Shown here one piece after another: positions 11,076-23,124 of a DNA stretch of 64,000 nucleotides (the stretch's first letter is position 1; each line of letters opens with the position of its first letter). The position numbers were made by a program, and so were the translations under genes. The DNA is from Dastarcus helophoroides. Taxonomy: Eukaryota; Arthropoda; Insecta; Coleoptera; Bothrideridae. The notes beneath the pieces were generated by a model that saw nothing but the letters and a program-made list of their open reading frames with translations, was not told the origin of the DNA and made no database searches. The stretch covers positions 5,464,587 to 5,528,586 of the forward strand of contig CM053326.1 of assembly GCA_028583605.1 (NCBI GenBank). Direction: 5' to 3'.

Positions 11076-12215
11076 AATATATACTTTTGTCAGGGAGGTT
11101 TCTGATCTTCTTGAGGCTCGAAATAATTCAATAACTTTGCTACTAAAACCCTAGAATCTTCATTCAACCTGTTGTCGGATATTTTTCGAAAATGGTTTTG
11201 TCACATTAGACGAAAAGTGCAGCATCTTACCTATTAGGTAAGAAATCGCATAAAACAACACAGCTTAACTTGAAACACGAAAACAACTACCTAAAAAGTA
11301 TTTTTCGTCTAATCCATAATTTTTTTTCGACAAGATACGTTGTATTTACACGGGACGCTCGGAAGACACACTTCACGTAATTGACATTTGCTTTTAAAAA
11401 CTAGCAAAGCACTCGCACAGTAATTTGCAACTCGTTGATAAGTGCAGATGCCGATGATGTAATATTCAACTTTGGTGATAGGAACTGTATAAATCTTAAT
11501 GTTTACATATGAATATCCTTAAATCGTGATATCATCTAAAAAGAATATAAGTAGGTATTACCTTATCCATACGACTCCATGAATATCCCAAAAACAGAAC
11601 CACACAAAACGATACTATAAGTCAATATAAATAAATAAATTTATGAATCTTTCATATTGCTCGTTTAATCATACTCCTCTGAGCAAACACTAAAAATTCT
11701 GAAAGCTACTAACAGGTAAAATGTTGGTTTACTAACCAAAACCTTGCTTTCAAGAATCCAAAAGCTTCTACTTCAATAAACTGAAATGGTTTACCAAATC
11801 CGGAACGGTAAAATTGCAAAATAAAATACTGAAAACATTTTTAAACTCAACATAAAAGTTTTTTCACGAATACACAATTTAAATTAGCAAAATAAAACAT
11901 GAAGAAGGTAAATTACTAATAAAGTAACCTGGCGACATGATAATCCATATTGCAGCGATAACAGGTGATGTACGTTACTCAACAGATTTTTTTACGAAGA
12001 TAATTAATCAACGGCGAAATCATGATTGTTCCTCAAGGGGGATCCTCGAAAATGACCAACCAACGAAATACCAAACTTTCAGATCAGAAATACATTGAGC
12101 TTCCCAAATCATGTTCCTAGAAGAAAACAGAAAAAGCAAGGAAAGAATTATGACATGTAAGAGTAACCTATCTTTAATGTTGTGCGGCCCTGTAAGGTTG
12201 CCATTGCATTATCTA
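11076..12215. other. Unassigned DNA between Harbinger and mariner
   Basis: No ORF above 60 codons with family features, and no inverted or tandem repeat that I could support. Confidence 0.45.
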
Positions 12216-13435
12216 TCGGGTTGTTTGGAAAGTAATTTCGTTTTTTTTTTCCGACAGAGGATTTAATGGTATTTTTTTGCACCCAACTTTACACTTAAGC
12301 CGCATAATCATATGTATTTTGACAGCCGACATAGCAAGACTTGGTTGTGAAAAAATTTGATTAATTCTGCACAGTAGTTTTTGGTTGGTGCATTTTAAAT
12401 ATGGAGAGCGATAAGCAGCATTTTTGACATATCTTACTGTTTTACTGTAGAAAGGGTAAAAATGCTGTTCAAGCCAGAAAGAAATTGACAGATGTGTATG
12501 GAGAAGTTGTGTTGACAAAGTTGAAGGCCGGTTGAAGCTGATAAAGACGCGATAAAGGCATTAGTTAATGCGAACCGGCGAATAACAACACGTGAGATCG
12601 GATTTAGGTTAAATTTATTAAATTCAACAGTTTATGACCACTTGAAAGGCCTGGGATTATCCTCGAAGCTGGATGTACCGGTTCCCCATGTTCTCACAGA
12701 GAGAAATCTGTGTCGCCGCATTGACGTCTGCGATTCGCTTCTCAAACGTCACGAAAATGATCCGTTTTTGAAGTGCATCATCACTGGGGACGAAAAATGG
12801 GTTGTATACAACAACGTCAAACGCAAGAGGTCATGGAGCAAAAAAGATGAACCGGCTCAAACCATTTCCAAAGCCGATATTCACCAAAAAAAGGTGATGC
12901 TGTCTGTTTGGAGGGATTTTAAAGGAATCGTTTGTTTTGAGCTTTTACCGGATAACACAACGATTAATTCGTAAGTCTACTGTCATCAGCTGGACAAATT
13001 GAATGATGCACTTCAACAAAAAATGCCAGAACTAATCAACAGGAAAGGTGTAGTGTTTCACCAAGGCAACGCGAGACCTCACACAAGGTTGGTCACTCGC
13101 CAAAAGCTTTTACAGCTTGAATGGGATACAATGCCACATCCACCATATTCTCCAGACCTGGCACCATCGGATTATTATTTGTTCCGGTCACTCCAAAATT
13201 TTTTAGACGGTAAAACCTTCACCTCGAATGAGGAGGTCAAAAACCACCTCGATCAGTTTTTACTAGCAAAGACCAAAAATTTTATGAGCGTGGAATTATG
13301 CCACTACCAGAAAGATGGAAAAAGGTGTTGGACCAGAATGGCCAATATATAATTTAATAAAGTATTTGTTTATTATACGAAAACTGTCTTTCATTTCCAC
13401 AAAAAAAAAACGAAATTACTTTCCGAACAACCCAA
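12216..13435 (+). mobile_element. mariner transposon 1
   Basis: The inverted ends share GGGTTGTT(T/C)GGAAAGTAATT followed by CG and a T-run. TA lies on both sides (12214-12215 and 13436-13437), the target duplication of Tc1/mariner elements. The length of 1220 bp is typical of mariner, and the interior is a single transposase reading broken by mutations. Confidence 0.9.
12401..13352 (+). pseudogene. mariner transposase (DD34D), decayed
   Basis: The probable start at 12401 is followed after eight codons by TGA. A further frameshift near 12535 separates the N-terminal helix-turn-helix region from the second (TTREIGFRLNLLNSTVYDHL). The catalytic domain follows: first Asp in IITGDEKWVVYNN, then an in-frame TAA near 12972. 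The second motif reads FHQGNARPH, where the expected Asp of the triad has become Gly, and the third motif is YSPDLAPSDYYLF. The last two catalytic positions are 34 residues apart, as in DD34D mariners. A family transposase is about 345 residues, and the whole length is present. Loss of a catalytic Asp together with stops shows a dead copy. Confidence 0.9.
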
Positions 13436-13437
13436 TA

Positions 13438-13891
13438 TAAAGATCGCTAACTACCTGGGTCATAGATACGAGGACAACCGATAGCATCACCAAATATCCA
13501 CAAACCACTCTAGATTTTGGACGGTCACCATAAACATTCTCGACACGCGATGATCAACTAGACACAAGAACGGACAAAGCGCGGTAATCCGCCAGAACTG
13601 GTAGCTCGAACGACAAAAATCGCCAAAAACAGAAACAATACACACCGAGGACCACATGATCGTTAAACTTTATAAATGAAATATCAACTCAAAGTTCACT
13701 GATACTCTGATTTTAAATTTCAGGCCCAAAGATTGGAATATGTTGCGGAAAGATATAAGGATATGGATTTATTTTAGTCGTGATGGTAAATTAAAAGAAT
13801 ACTTTCCCAAAGAACATAACTCGGTTTTCGTGATAATGTTTAAAAATTGATATGCAAATCTTATCCCCTGGTATCTTGAAAGATTAAAAAA
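13438..13891. other. Unassigned DNA
   Basis: No gene or repeat recognised. Confidence 0.4.
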
Positions 13892-13930
13892 CACTAACGT
13901 GTTTCGATAGTCAAGTTGTCATCTTCAGAA
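13892..13930 (-). repeat. Fragment of Penelope-type 3' end with decayed hammerhead-like motif
   Basis: On the minus strand this reads CTGAAGATGACAACTTGACT followed by ATCGAAACACGTTAG. It matches the hammerhead-like motif of the Penelope palindrome at 24268-24308 except for several transition changes. These changes break stem II and the palindromic stem III. No Penelope coding is found next to it, so it is probably a 3'-end remnant. Confidence 0.6.
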
Positions 13931-14639
13931 CAAAAATGAAGGCTCATTAATTATTGGTTGAATGTTGTACTTTTTTGTAATGGCAATGAAATACCATACC
14001 TATCTAAAAGTTCAGTTAGAAAAATATAACTGTGGAAGGTAAGAGCTTTTAGTCAGGGTTGCATTTTTGAGGTACTAAATTGTGCTGCTTCTTGTGTAAA
14101 AGAGACACGAAACAATGCCCCAAACACAAGTCTTATTCTTGGACAGAAAAATGTGTCAAACATCCATTAATGGATCTATAACCGTGTATTTATCTGCCAT
14201 GTATATAAAGTTAGGGCTTATGAGAATGCTGCATTTTTCCACTTGAAATCCAGATTTGCCAAAATAAGTGATACAAAATTAAAGGGAGGAATATTTATAG
14301 GGCTGGCTCCAGTAATATCTGATGATGTACTTTTTGAAAAACTGTTATATTTTCTGGAAAAAGTAGTGTAGAAATCATTTCAATGTGTTTGTTCTGGTGT
14401 TCTTATTAAAAACAGTAAAGAAAATATAGTGAAGTCGTTAATAATTTGTGAATTCGTACAAAAATGTGAGATATAATACCTCTTTAAAATTTTAAAAAAG
14501 AAACAAAAGATCGTTAAAATAAATGGTAGTATTTGACATAGCCCAGCATTTTGCTGAAGAATTAAAAACAAAATATACTGATTCATTTTATTTCAAACAT
14601 TATTTCTTCTGGATTCTGCATTCGAGGTGAATTGCTTAG
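13931..14639. other. Unassigned DNA
   Basis: AT-rich, with no coding motif. It could include more Penelope-derived non-coding sequence next to the motif at 13892-13930, but I cannot align it. Confidence 0.4.
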
Positions 14640-14933
14640 AGTTTAGGCCAGCACTTAGGCCACCCTTTCCGGACTCATTGTGCTATCCCCGTGACTGAGG
14701 TGACCTTGGTCATCCATTCAGCCACTCAACCTTGTTGAAGAACTGAAGAATGTCCGTTGAACGCGCCTCTCTCAAACTGGCCACACTAGACCAAAAGTCC
14801 CCCAGCGTGGATCCTCTGATTGATGCTAGTGCCGGGTATTGACATATCACGTGCTTGAAGCTCTCATCTTCTTCCAAACACCCCATACAACTCAGGTCCT
14901 TTATAATTCCCATTGTGTGAAGGTGTTTACATA
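14640..14933 (-). pseudogene. 3' end of a LINE ORF2 (C-terminal Cys/His region)
   Basis: The minus-strand reading 14710-14933 contains HLHTMGI, then SCMGCLEEDES, KHVICQYPALA and STLGDFW. This C-x2-C...H...C arrangement is typical of the C-terminal tail of Jockey/I/LOA-type non-LTR retrotransposons after the RNase H domain. A related tail is readable at 33780-33860 in another LINE remnant. The reading stops being LINE-like exactly at TTAA 14934-14937, where a piggyBac end begins. Confidence 0.7.
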
Positions 14934-14937
14934 TTAA

Positions 14938-15855
14938 CACGATGACTGCCACGGCAATTTTATAAATCTGGCATAAAATGGCAATTTAATTTAATCACAT
15001 TATATTATTAGAAACTCTAATTCTAGCGCATAGTTATCATCAAATAGTATAAAAAAATGTGTTTTTTTTAAAGGTCTTACTAATTATCTCGTAGTTGTCT
15101 TCTGTAACAGAAATCTCTTCGCCGAAGAAGAAAAATTTCTATGAAACCAAATATAATTCGAGTTTATAATAATGGAATGTCTGCTATTGACCGATCAGAT
15201 CAAATGCTACCGTACTACTCATCTCTAAGAAAGACTATTAGATTACCCAAAAAGTTCTCACTATATATTATAGAGATATGTGTATATATACACAATCATC
15301 ACAAAATTTTTCAGAAAGTAACTTCTTCTAAAATTAACCTGATACAGTTCAGAGAAGAATTCTTCGTTGCGTTGATTGAAGAAGAGATTCAACCAGTTTC
15401 AAAAAAAATTACATTGCGAGAGCTCCCTTATTTAGAGAGCCTACCACCTACTGAAAAAAACAACGTCAGACAAAGCCATGTCGTATATGTACCCAAACAA
15501 AAAAATTATAGAAACGCGTTATTTCTGTCCAGCCTGTAAAGGGAAGCCAGCCTTTTTGGCGGAAGATTGTTTTAAAGTCCCACAAACAATAAAATATTAT
15601 TTTCTTTCTTGAATTTGAATTAATTTTGGTAATTATATTTTTTGTTCGTTTTTAAATAAATTTTCTGTTCATGCAAGCCATCATTGATTTTCTGTTTTTT
15701 TCCCAGAAGCCATCTATCGATATTAGCACTGATATATTCCGAGTTAAATCGTAGCTGCATAAAAATGGCAAATGTACAAGGACGAGATAACTCGTAGTTG
15801 GCGTAGCAGAAAAGAACGCAATCTACGAGTTACCTTGTAGTTGGCAGTCAACGTG
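14938..15855 (+). mobile_element. piggyBac-type element remnant flanked by TTAA
   Basis: Both ends abut TTAA (14934-14937 and 15856-15859). Read inward they share CACG(A/T)TGACTGCCA, a short terminal inverted repeat. TTAA duplication is the hallmark of piggyBac transposons, and the interior encodes the C-terminal part of a piggyBac transposase. At 918 bp it is much shorter than a full element (usually above 2 kb), so the 5' two thirds of the gene have been deleted. Its left end interrupts the LINE tail at 14640-14933. Confidence 0.8.
15141..15600 (+). pseudogene. piggyBac transposase, C-terminal part
   Basis: The reading from 15141 gives KPNIIRVYNNGMSAIDRSDQ, SSLRKTIRLPKKFSLYIIE and ITLRELPYLESLPPTEK. 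This is the conserved end of the piggyBac DDE domain, including the DRSDQ box. A frameshift near 15510 moves the zinc-binding tail (ETRYFCPACKGKPAF...EDCFK) into another frame. The N-terminal DNA-binding region and the first catalytic Asp residues are absent. In active relatives the protein excises and inserts the element at TTAA without a footprint. Confidence 0.85.
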
Positions 15856-16024
15856 TTAATCCTTCTGGTGATTGAATATTTTTTGTAATATTTTATCAGA
15901 TAATTAATTACATTTGTTACATCAATTTATGCGTTCATCGATAGGCGTATAATATTACAGGGACTATCCTAATTTGAATATAATGCAGGTCCATTAACCT
16001 GAAATCCGACTACGTCCGAAAAAT

Positions 16025-17590
16025 AAATTATTGATCCCAGAATTTTGTACTATTTTTGTACCTTTTTGTACCGCTAAAAAAAATTTTTGTACCGGAACCC
16101 AAAAACCGAAAATGGCAATTTACAATTCGGATCCTAGGTCAACGTGAAAACCACGACTACCTTCAAAATCAAATTTGACTAGGCCATAATATTGTACTAT
16201 TTTTGTACCTTGTTGTACCACAAGTTTTAATTTTTGTACCGTTTTAATTTCCAAGAAAAACGATATCACAACTCGGACCCCAGGTCAACGTGAAAATCAC
16301 GACCACTTTAAAAATCAAATTTGATTATACCATATTTTAGTACTATTTTTGTACCCTTTTGTACTAGCAATTAAAAATTTTGTACCAGCACCTCAACTAA
16401 GAAAAAACATATTTTAAATATTTCGGATTTTAAGCCAACGTGACAAACTGAAGTACATATCTACATCAAAAATAAAATCCGACTATACCATAGTTTTGTA
16501 CTATTTTTGTACCCTTTTGTATCATCAATTAAAACATTTGTACCACCACCCCAACTAGGAAAAAAATATTTAAAATTTTTCGTATCCCCAGTCCATGTGA
16601 TAAATTTAGATATATATCTACATCAAAAATAAAATCCGACTATACCATAGTTTGGTACTATTTTTGTACCCTTTTGTACCATCAACCAAAAATTTTGTAC
16701 CACCATCCCAACTAAGAAAATAAGTATTTTAAATTTTTCGAATCCCCAATCCAGGTGATAAACTTAGATATATATCTACATCAAAAATAAAATTCGACTA
16801 TACCATAGTTTTGTACTATTTTTGGACACTTTTGTACCATCAATCAAAAATTTTGTACCACCACCCCAACTAAGAAAAAAAATATTTTATATTTTTCGGA
16901 TCCCCAGTCAATGTGATAAACTTAAGTACATATTTACATTAAAAATATAATCTGACTCTACCATCGTCTTGTGCTATTTTTGTAGGCTTTTGTACCAGCA
17001 ATTAAAAATTTTGTACCACCACCCCAACTACAAAAAAAAAAATATTTTAAATTTTTCTGATCCCAAGTCCACGTGACAAATTGAAGTACATACCTACATC
17101 AAAAATAAAATCCGACTATACCATAGTTTTCTACTATTTTTGTATACTTTTGTACCATCAATCAAAAATTTTGTACCACCATCCCAACTAAGAAAAAAAA
17201 TATTTTATATTTTTTGGATCCCCAGTCAATGTGATAAACTTAAGTACATATTTACTTTAAAAATAAAATCCGACTATACCATAGTTTTGTACTATTTTTG
17301 TACCCTTTTGTACCATTAATCAAAAATTTTGTACCACCACCTCAACTAAGAAAAACAAAATTTTAAATTTTTCGAATTCCCAGTCCATGTGATAAACCTA
17401 GATATATATCTACATCAAAAATAAAATGTGACCGTACCTTAATTTTGGATCATTTGTGTACCCTTTTTTGCCATCAAATAAATATTTTGTACCACCACCT
17501 CAACTAAGAAAAAAATATTTTACATATTTCGGATCTCAAGCCAACGTGACAAACTGAAGTAGATATCTACATCAAAAATAAAATGTGACA
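16025..17590 (+). repeat. Left arm: about 10 tandem ~158-bp units
   Basis: Landmark strings such as CTATACCATAGTTTTGTACT and TTTTGTACCACCACCCCAAC recur at 156-160-bp steps (for example near 16487, 16643, 16800, 16959, 17119 and 17278). Each unit holds several GTAC-containing words (TTTTTGTACC, TTTGTACCA). The outer two or three units are diverged and carry AACGTGAAAACCACGACTAC instead of the inner sequence. Confidence 0.9.
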
Positions 17591-19835
17591 GAACTATGGT
17601 ATAGTCGGATTTTATTTTTGATGTAAATATATATCTAAGTTTATCACATGGACTGGGGATCCGAAAAATTTAAAATACTTTTTTTCTTAGTTGGGGTGGT
17701 GGTACAAAATTTTTAATTGATCATTCAAAAGGGTACAAAAGTAGTACAAAACTATGGTATAGTCGGATTTCTTTTTTGATGTAGATATGTACTTCAGTTT
17801 GTCACGTGGTCTTGGGATCCGAAAAAATTAAAATAATTTTTTTCTTAGTTGGGGTGATGGTACAAAATTTTTAATTGATGGTACAAAAGGGTACAAAAAT
17901 ACTACAAAACTATGGTATTGTCGGATTTTATTCTTGATGTAGATGTGTACTTAAGTTTGTCGCGTTTGCTTGAAATTCGAAAAATTTTGCAATATTTTTT
18001 TACTTAGTTAGGATGGTGGTACAAAATTTTTTCTTGATGGCAAAAAAAGGTACACAAATAATACAAAATTATGGTATGGTCACATTTCATTTTTGATGTA
18101 GATATGTACTTCAGTTTGTCACGTTGGCTTGAGATCCGAAATATTTAAAATATATTTTTTCTTAGTTGGGGTGGTGGTACAAAATTTTTAATTGATAGTA
18201 CAAAAGGGTACAAAAATAGTGCAAAACTATGGTATAGTCAAATTTTATTTTTGATGTAGATATGTACTTCAGTTTGTCACGTTGGCTTGAGATCCGAAAT
18301 ATTTAAAATATTTTTTTTCTTAGTTGTGGTGGTGGTACAACATTTTTAATTGATGGTACAAAAAGGTTCAAAAGTAGTACAAAACTATGGTAGAGTCGAA
18401 TTTTATTTTTGATGTAGATATGTACTTCAGTTTGTCACGTGGTCTTGGGATCCGAAAAATTTAAAATATGTTTTTCTCAGTTGGGGTGGTGGTACACAAT
18501 TTTTTATTGATGGCACAAAAGAGTTCAAAAATAGTACAAAATTATGCTATAGTCGGATTTTATTCTTGATGTAGATGTGTACTTAAATTTGTCACGCTTG
18601 TTTGAGATTCGAAAAATTTTACAATATTTTTTTACTTAGTTAGGATGGTGGTACAACATTTTTAATTGGTGGTACAAAAGGGTACAAAAGTAGTACAAAA
18701 CTATGGTATAGTCGGATTTTATTTTTGATGTAGATATGTACTTCAGTTTGTCACGTGGTCTTGGGATTCGAAAAATTTAAAATAATTTTTTTCTTCGTTG
18801 GGGTGGTGGTACAAAATTTTTAATTGATGGTGCAAAAGGGTACAAAAATAGTACAAAACTATGGTATTGTCAAATTTTATTCTTGACGTAGATGTGTACT
18901 TAAATTTGTCGCGGTTGCTTGAAATTCGAAAGATTGTGCAATATTTTTTTACTTAGTTAGGATTGTGGTACAAAATTTTTAATTGATAGCAAAAAAAGGT
19001 ACACAGATAATACAAAATTATGGTATGGTCACATTTTATTGTTGATGTAGATATGTACTTCAGTTTGTCACGTTGGCTTGAGATCCGAAATATTTAAAAT
19101 ATTTTTTTTCTTAGTTGGGGTGGTGGTACAAAATTTTTAATTGATGGTACAAAAAATACAAAAATAGTACAAAACTATGGTATAGTTGAATTTTATTTTT
19201 GATGTAGGTATGTACTTCAGTTTGTCACGTAGACTTGGGATCCGAAAAATTGAAAATATTTTTTTTTCCAAGTTGGGGTAGTGGTACAAGATTTTTAATT
19301 AATGGTACAAAAGAGTACGAAAATGGTAAAAAACTATGGTACAGTCGAATTTTATTTTTGATGTAGATATGTACTTCAGTTTGTCACGTTAGCTTAAAAT
19401 CCGAAATATTTAAAATATTTTTTTTCTCAGTTGGGGTGGTGGTACAAAATTTTTAATTGATAGTACAAAAGGGTACAAAAATTGTTCTAAAACATGGTAT
19501 AATCAAATTTGATTTTTAAAGTGGTCGTGATTTTTACGTTGACCTGGGATCCGAGTTGTGATATCGTTTTTCTTGGAAATTAAAACGGTACAAAAATTAA
19601 AACTTGTGGTACAAAAAGGTACAAAAATAGTACAAAATTATGGCATAGTCAGATTTGATTTTGAAGGTAGTCGTGGTTTTCACGTTGACCTAGGATCCGA
19701 ATTGTAAATTGCCATTTTCGGTTTTTGGGTTGCGGTACAAAAATTTGTTTTGGCGGTACAAAAAGGTACAAAAATAGTACAAAATTCTGGTATCAATAAT
19801 TTATTTTTCGGACGTAGTCGGATCTCAGGTCAATG
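17591..19835 (-). repeat. Right arm: about 15 tandem ~158-bp units, inverted
   Basis: The reverse complement of the left-arm unit recurs (ACTATGGTATAGTCGGATTT near 17590, 17749, 18226, 18703 and so on) every 155-162 bp. The outermost units mirror the diverged outer units of the left arm in order, so the whole is a true inverted repeat and not two unrelated arrays. The right arm has about five extra inner units compared with the left. Confidence 0.9.
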
Positions 19836-20449
19836 GATCTATGTAATGCGCCAGTTATAAAAGTCGTTTTCGGTTTTTTTTTGCTTACAATGTTTATATT
19901 CGAGTTATTTCAGTTACTAATTTGTGTTAGGATATGCGTTCGCAATGGTTCAAAATTAAAATAAATAAACAAACATTAAATCAAAACGATGATAAGAATG
20001 TGGTCAAAACATATTTTTCTTTGGATATTGCACCCACTTATCTGGTGAAATAAATAATAATATATTTACCCTCCAGAAAGGAGTTCAAACAGACGTAATA
20101 TATAGACCTAGAACATTTTATCAATTTTCTCACGAACCTTTGGCAATAAATTCTCCTTGTCAGCATAGGAATATAAATTAGTTCTTTGCTCTTCTCTTGA
20201 CCTCAGCTGCGTATGTCCTGAGGAAAATATAGGACAGTTCGATATTATCAGACGTTTCGGTCAAAAATTAAGCGAGTTCTGTAAAATTCGATGAAAATTA
20301 CAATTAAGTTGGCTTGTAGTCAATACACTTAAACAAAAATCAAACATAAATGGCAGTTTGATCTCAAGTTGGCCATTAACTGGGGTCTGTTTGATTATAA
20401 AAGTCGCGAGCTCGGTTACCCATTTTTATAGTCCCTGTAAAGTATACAG

Positions 20450-21812
20450 TGTGTTCAGGAAGAAAAAGTGAGTTAAACAATGTAAAAGTATGGTTTTAGA
20501 TTATACCATGGGGAGGAACATTTGCAGGTATGACAGGTTTCGTTCTGCATCGTTGTGACATTAAAAATTAAAATTTTTGTACCTATCTGTTGGAAATCAC
20601 GTTCAAAACGTGAGAGCAAAAATCTATCGGTGCATATTTTAAAGTAAAATATTAGACACCTCAAATGCTTTATGGGTTTCTGTGTATCTTTTACTAACTG
20701 AAATCTGATAAGGGTACTTCAACTTATTTGGAACACTCTTAGGTGGATGATTAATTGTAAGAACGCTGGTCAGTCCCTTTTTTGATATGTCCTCATGGTA
20801 TAATTTAAAAACAAGTTTTTAATTTATTTAGTTTTGCCTAGTGCTTGGCATATTGCACTCGCCCCCCTTCCCCCCCGCCGAACACACCTTCAGTCTTACA
20901 GGGTGTCTATAAATGGGCATCCAAGATATAGGGCGGAACCTTTAGAACCAAGCGGATTATATTCTGGAATAATTTTTACATTTGATAATTAACTTTTTAA
21001 AAATCACTGAAAATACAACCATCGTAACTTTCGGACATGCGTTTGCATATATTTTATTTTTTTTCTATAATTATTTCCAAAAATGAAAATTGTTGAATTA
21101 ATCGCTCTCAATTATTACATTTATCTTAAAGATCGTTTGGGGTCATGTATTATTTAAAAATTCATTTTACGTTCTCTACATCGCTGGGCAATGTAATAAA
21201 AAATATCATTATTTTCACATCATGAATACTAGCAATCAATATTCAAGTTATATTTAATGTTGTGGAAAAAGAACTATTTATTTACCTGGTAAGGATCCAA
21301 TTTGATATTGGCCTTTATTTACAGAGTAATTGAATATGCTTCGTTCGCTTTTCGAGCCATTTATATATGAAATTTTTTCTACAAGGCCCTTCCTACTGTC
21401 TTTTCCGAGTCAAAAGAAAATTCCATCAGTCCTGTTCTACAAATGTATATAAACAACTATCATTTAAGTAAACACAAGTTCAAAGTTCTTTTAGAAATAT
21501 ACGGGATATTGAAATCAGCTACTGCACTCAAATGTAAGGAAATGGAGATTGAATTTTCTTCTATCATTGAAATACGCTTTGTCGTGTTCATGTCAATAAA
21601 ACAGTTTGTGCGGATTTCCGACCAATGTATTCCGAAGTTTTATAGGCTTGCTCTACTTAGTAATTTCGTAATTCCCGTGCTAGAAAATAAATATATAACA
21701 AGTTAATGTTTAAAATAAAAATATAAAATCATAAAAACAAGAGAAGAACTGGCATTCTGAAATGTACTAAGAAAATTAATTGAACTTTCAGTATCTCTCT
21801 GAAGATGATAGC
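20450..21812. other. Unassigned DNA
   Basis: Contains a short repeat start ACAGGGTGTCTATAAAT (about 20898) similar to other ACAGGGTG ends in the window, with no second end found. The ORFs at 20473-20664 and 21443-21706 have no recognisable motif. Confidence 0.4.
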
Positions 21813-21911
21813 TTTGATGGAACGGACTGGTCCTTGGTTATCTTCAAAAATTGAAACACAGAACTTGTCCCCTGAAACCAAGAAAAATTCAAAAAAACAC
21901 AACAAAGGTTG

Positions 21912-21952
21912 CTCTAACGCGTTTCGACAGCCAAGCTGTCATCTTCAGAGAG
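21912..21952 (-). ncRNA. Hammerhead-ribozyme-like motif, left arm
   Basis: Mirror copy of the motif at 24268-24308 in the other arm: core CTGAAGA, stem II GACAGC/GCTGTC with loop TTG, then GAAA, then the loop-less palindromic stem III ACG/CGT. Its presence downstream of the coding region fits published hammerhead motifs in Penelope-like elements. Confidence 0.65.
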
Positions 21953-22066
21953 AAACTAACATCTAATCTTAAAATTAACCCTTATATACTAAGAATATTC
22001 ACTTCGTGCGTGATCGGCCGCACCCGAACGCGCATCCAATCATACACGTCGTTGTGTCACAATTTC

Positions 22067-23120
22067 TTATCTATCAACCTTAACTATTTTTAACAGGGAT
22101 GAATGGCCTAAAGGTCCAGCGCAACCATTCATAAGGTTGTTTCCAGCCTTATGGATGGCTAAGCTCTCACATGCATTTAACATATAATTCTTATTAACTA
22201 CTCTTAACAATTTAATATCATTATCTATCCTATGATCTAATTCAAAAGCATGTCGAGCCACACTTGACTTCTCAGTTCTTCCGTACCTCAAATGAGCCAA
22301 ATGTTCTTTGAGTCGGATTTTAAGAGATCGTCTAGTTTGTCCAACATACTTTTGAGGACAATCCCTACATGAAATTTGGTAAATACCAGACTTATCTGTT
22401 TGCTCTACTTTATCCTTTAAACTACCTAAAAGCGAATTTAATTTTCCATTAGAAGTATAAATAACCCGAAAACCCTGATTTCGTAAAATTCCACCCAAAC
22501 CCTGCGTGAGCGAGGGTTCAAATGGAAGTGAGACGAATTTAAAGTTTTTGTTTTCATCAGCTCGGAAAGTTGTAGTATTCACCAATTCACATTTAAATTT
22601 TTTCTTATTAATAATTTTATAAATAATATTTGGATCGAATCCATTAACTTCAGCTATATGTTTTATTGTCTTTAACTCCTTTCTGAATCTTTCCCTACTA
22701 AGAGGAAGACTCAGAAGGCGATGGGCAAGGAAGTTGAAGCTTGCCATTTTGTGCTGTATGCAATGGTTAGAATCGGAAGTTATATAGCGGAAGGTACTGG
22801 AATCTTTCCTATATACATCAAATTCTAATCTATTTTTATTCCTAATAACTAAAATGTCTAAAAATGGTAAAGCGGCTTCTTTCTCTAATTCTACAGTGAA
22901 TTTAACTGTTGGAAAACGTGAATTTAAAACATCAATGAAATTATCTAAATTTTGATTTTTTGTGTCAAAAATAGCAAAAATATCATCTACATATCTAATC
23001 CATACCCTAGGAAACAAACTACATTCATTTTTAAGACGACTTTCAAAAACACCCATGAAGAGCTCAGCCATGAAAGGTGACAAAGGATTTCCCATGGCTG
23101 CTCCCTCAAGTTGTTCATAT
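22067..23120 (-). pseudogene. Penelope-like RT + GIY-YIG endonuclease, 5'-truncated (minus copy)
   Basis: Open from the palindrome centre to a stop at 22067. It begins inside the reverse transcriptase palm at YEQLEGAAMGNPLSPFMAEL, then has the catalytic box RYVDDIFAIF and ALPFLDILV. It ends with the endonuclease signature GIYQISCRDCPQKYVGQTRR followed by SLKIRLKEHLAHLR. The CRDC pair inside the endonuclease is typical of Penelope proteins. In the family the endonuclease nicks the target and the reverse transcriptase copies the element in place. The N-terminal fingers are missing, so the protein cannot be active, although about 350 codons remain free of stops. The reading that starts upstream at 23143 runs into the other arm and is artificial. 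Confidence 0.9.
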
Positions 23121-23124
23121 AGCC

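Larger units (their letters stand above)
15957..20449. mobile_element. Giant foldback element built from inverted ~158-bp arrays
   Basis: The outermost matching ends are ACAGGGACTAT (from 15957) and ATAGTCCCTGT (to 20449). Just inside the left end, and around 19800-19840 on the right, lies an inverted block with landmarks ATCCGACTACGTCCGAAAAA. The interior is two tandem arrays of the same ~158-bp unit facing each other, with the turn near 17595. About 600 bp of unique, non-coding DNA (19850-20430) lies between the right array and the right end. The design resembles Drosophila foldback elements, whose long inverted repeats are also made of tandem units, but no sequence relation is claimed. No clear target duplication or transposase was found. 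Confidence 0.7.

Noticed and set aside
16025..19835. CRISPR-like array
   Set aside because: The units are 156-160 bp, adjacent, without unique spacers, and inverted in the middle. The surroundings are eukaryotic.
15957..20449. An 8- or 9-bp target duplication for the foldback
   Set aside because: The flanks TAATATTA and TAAAGTAT agree only partly, so no duplication can be claimed.
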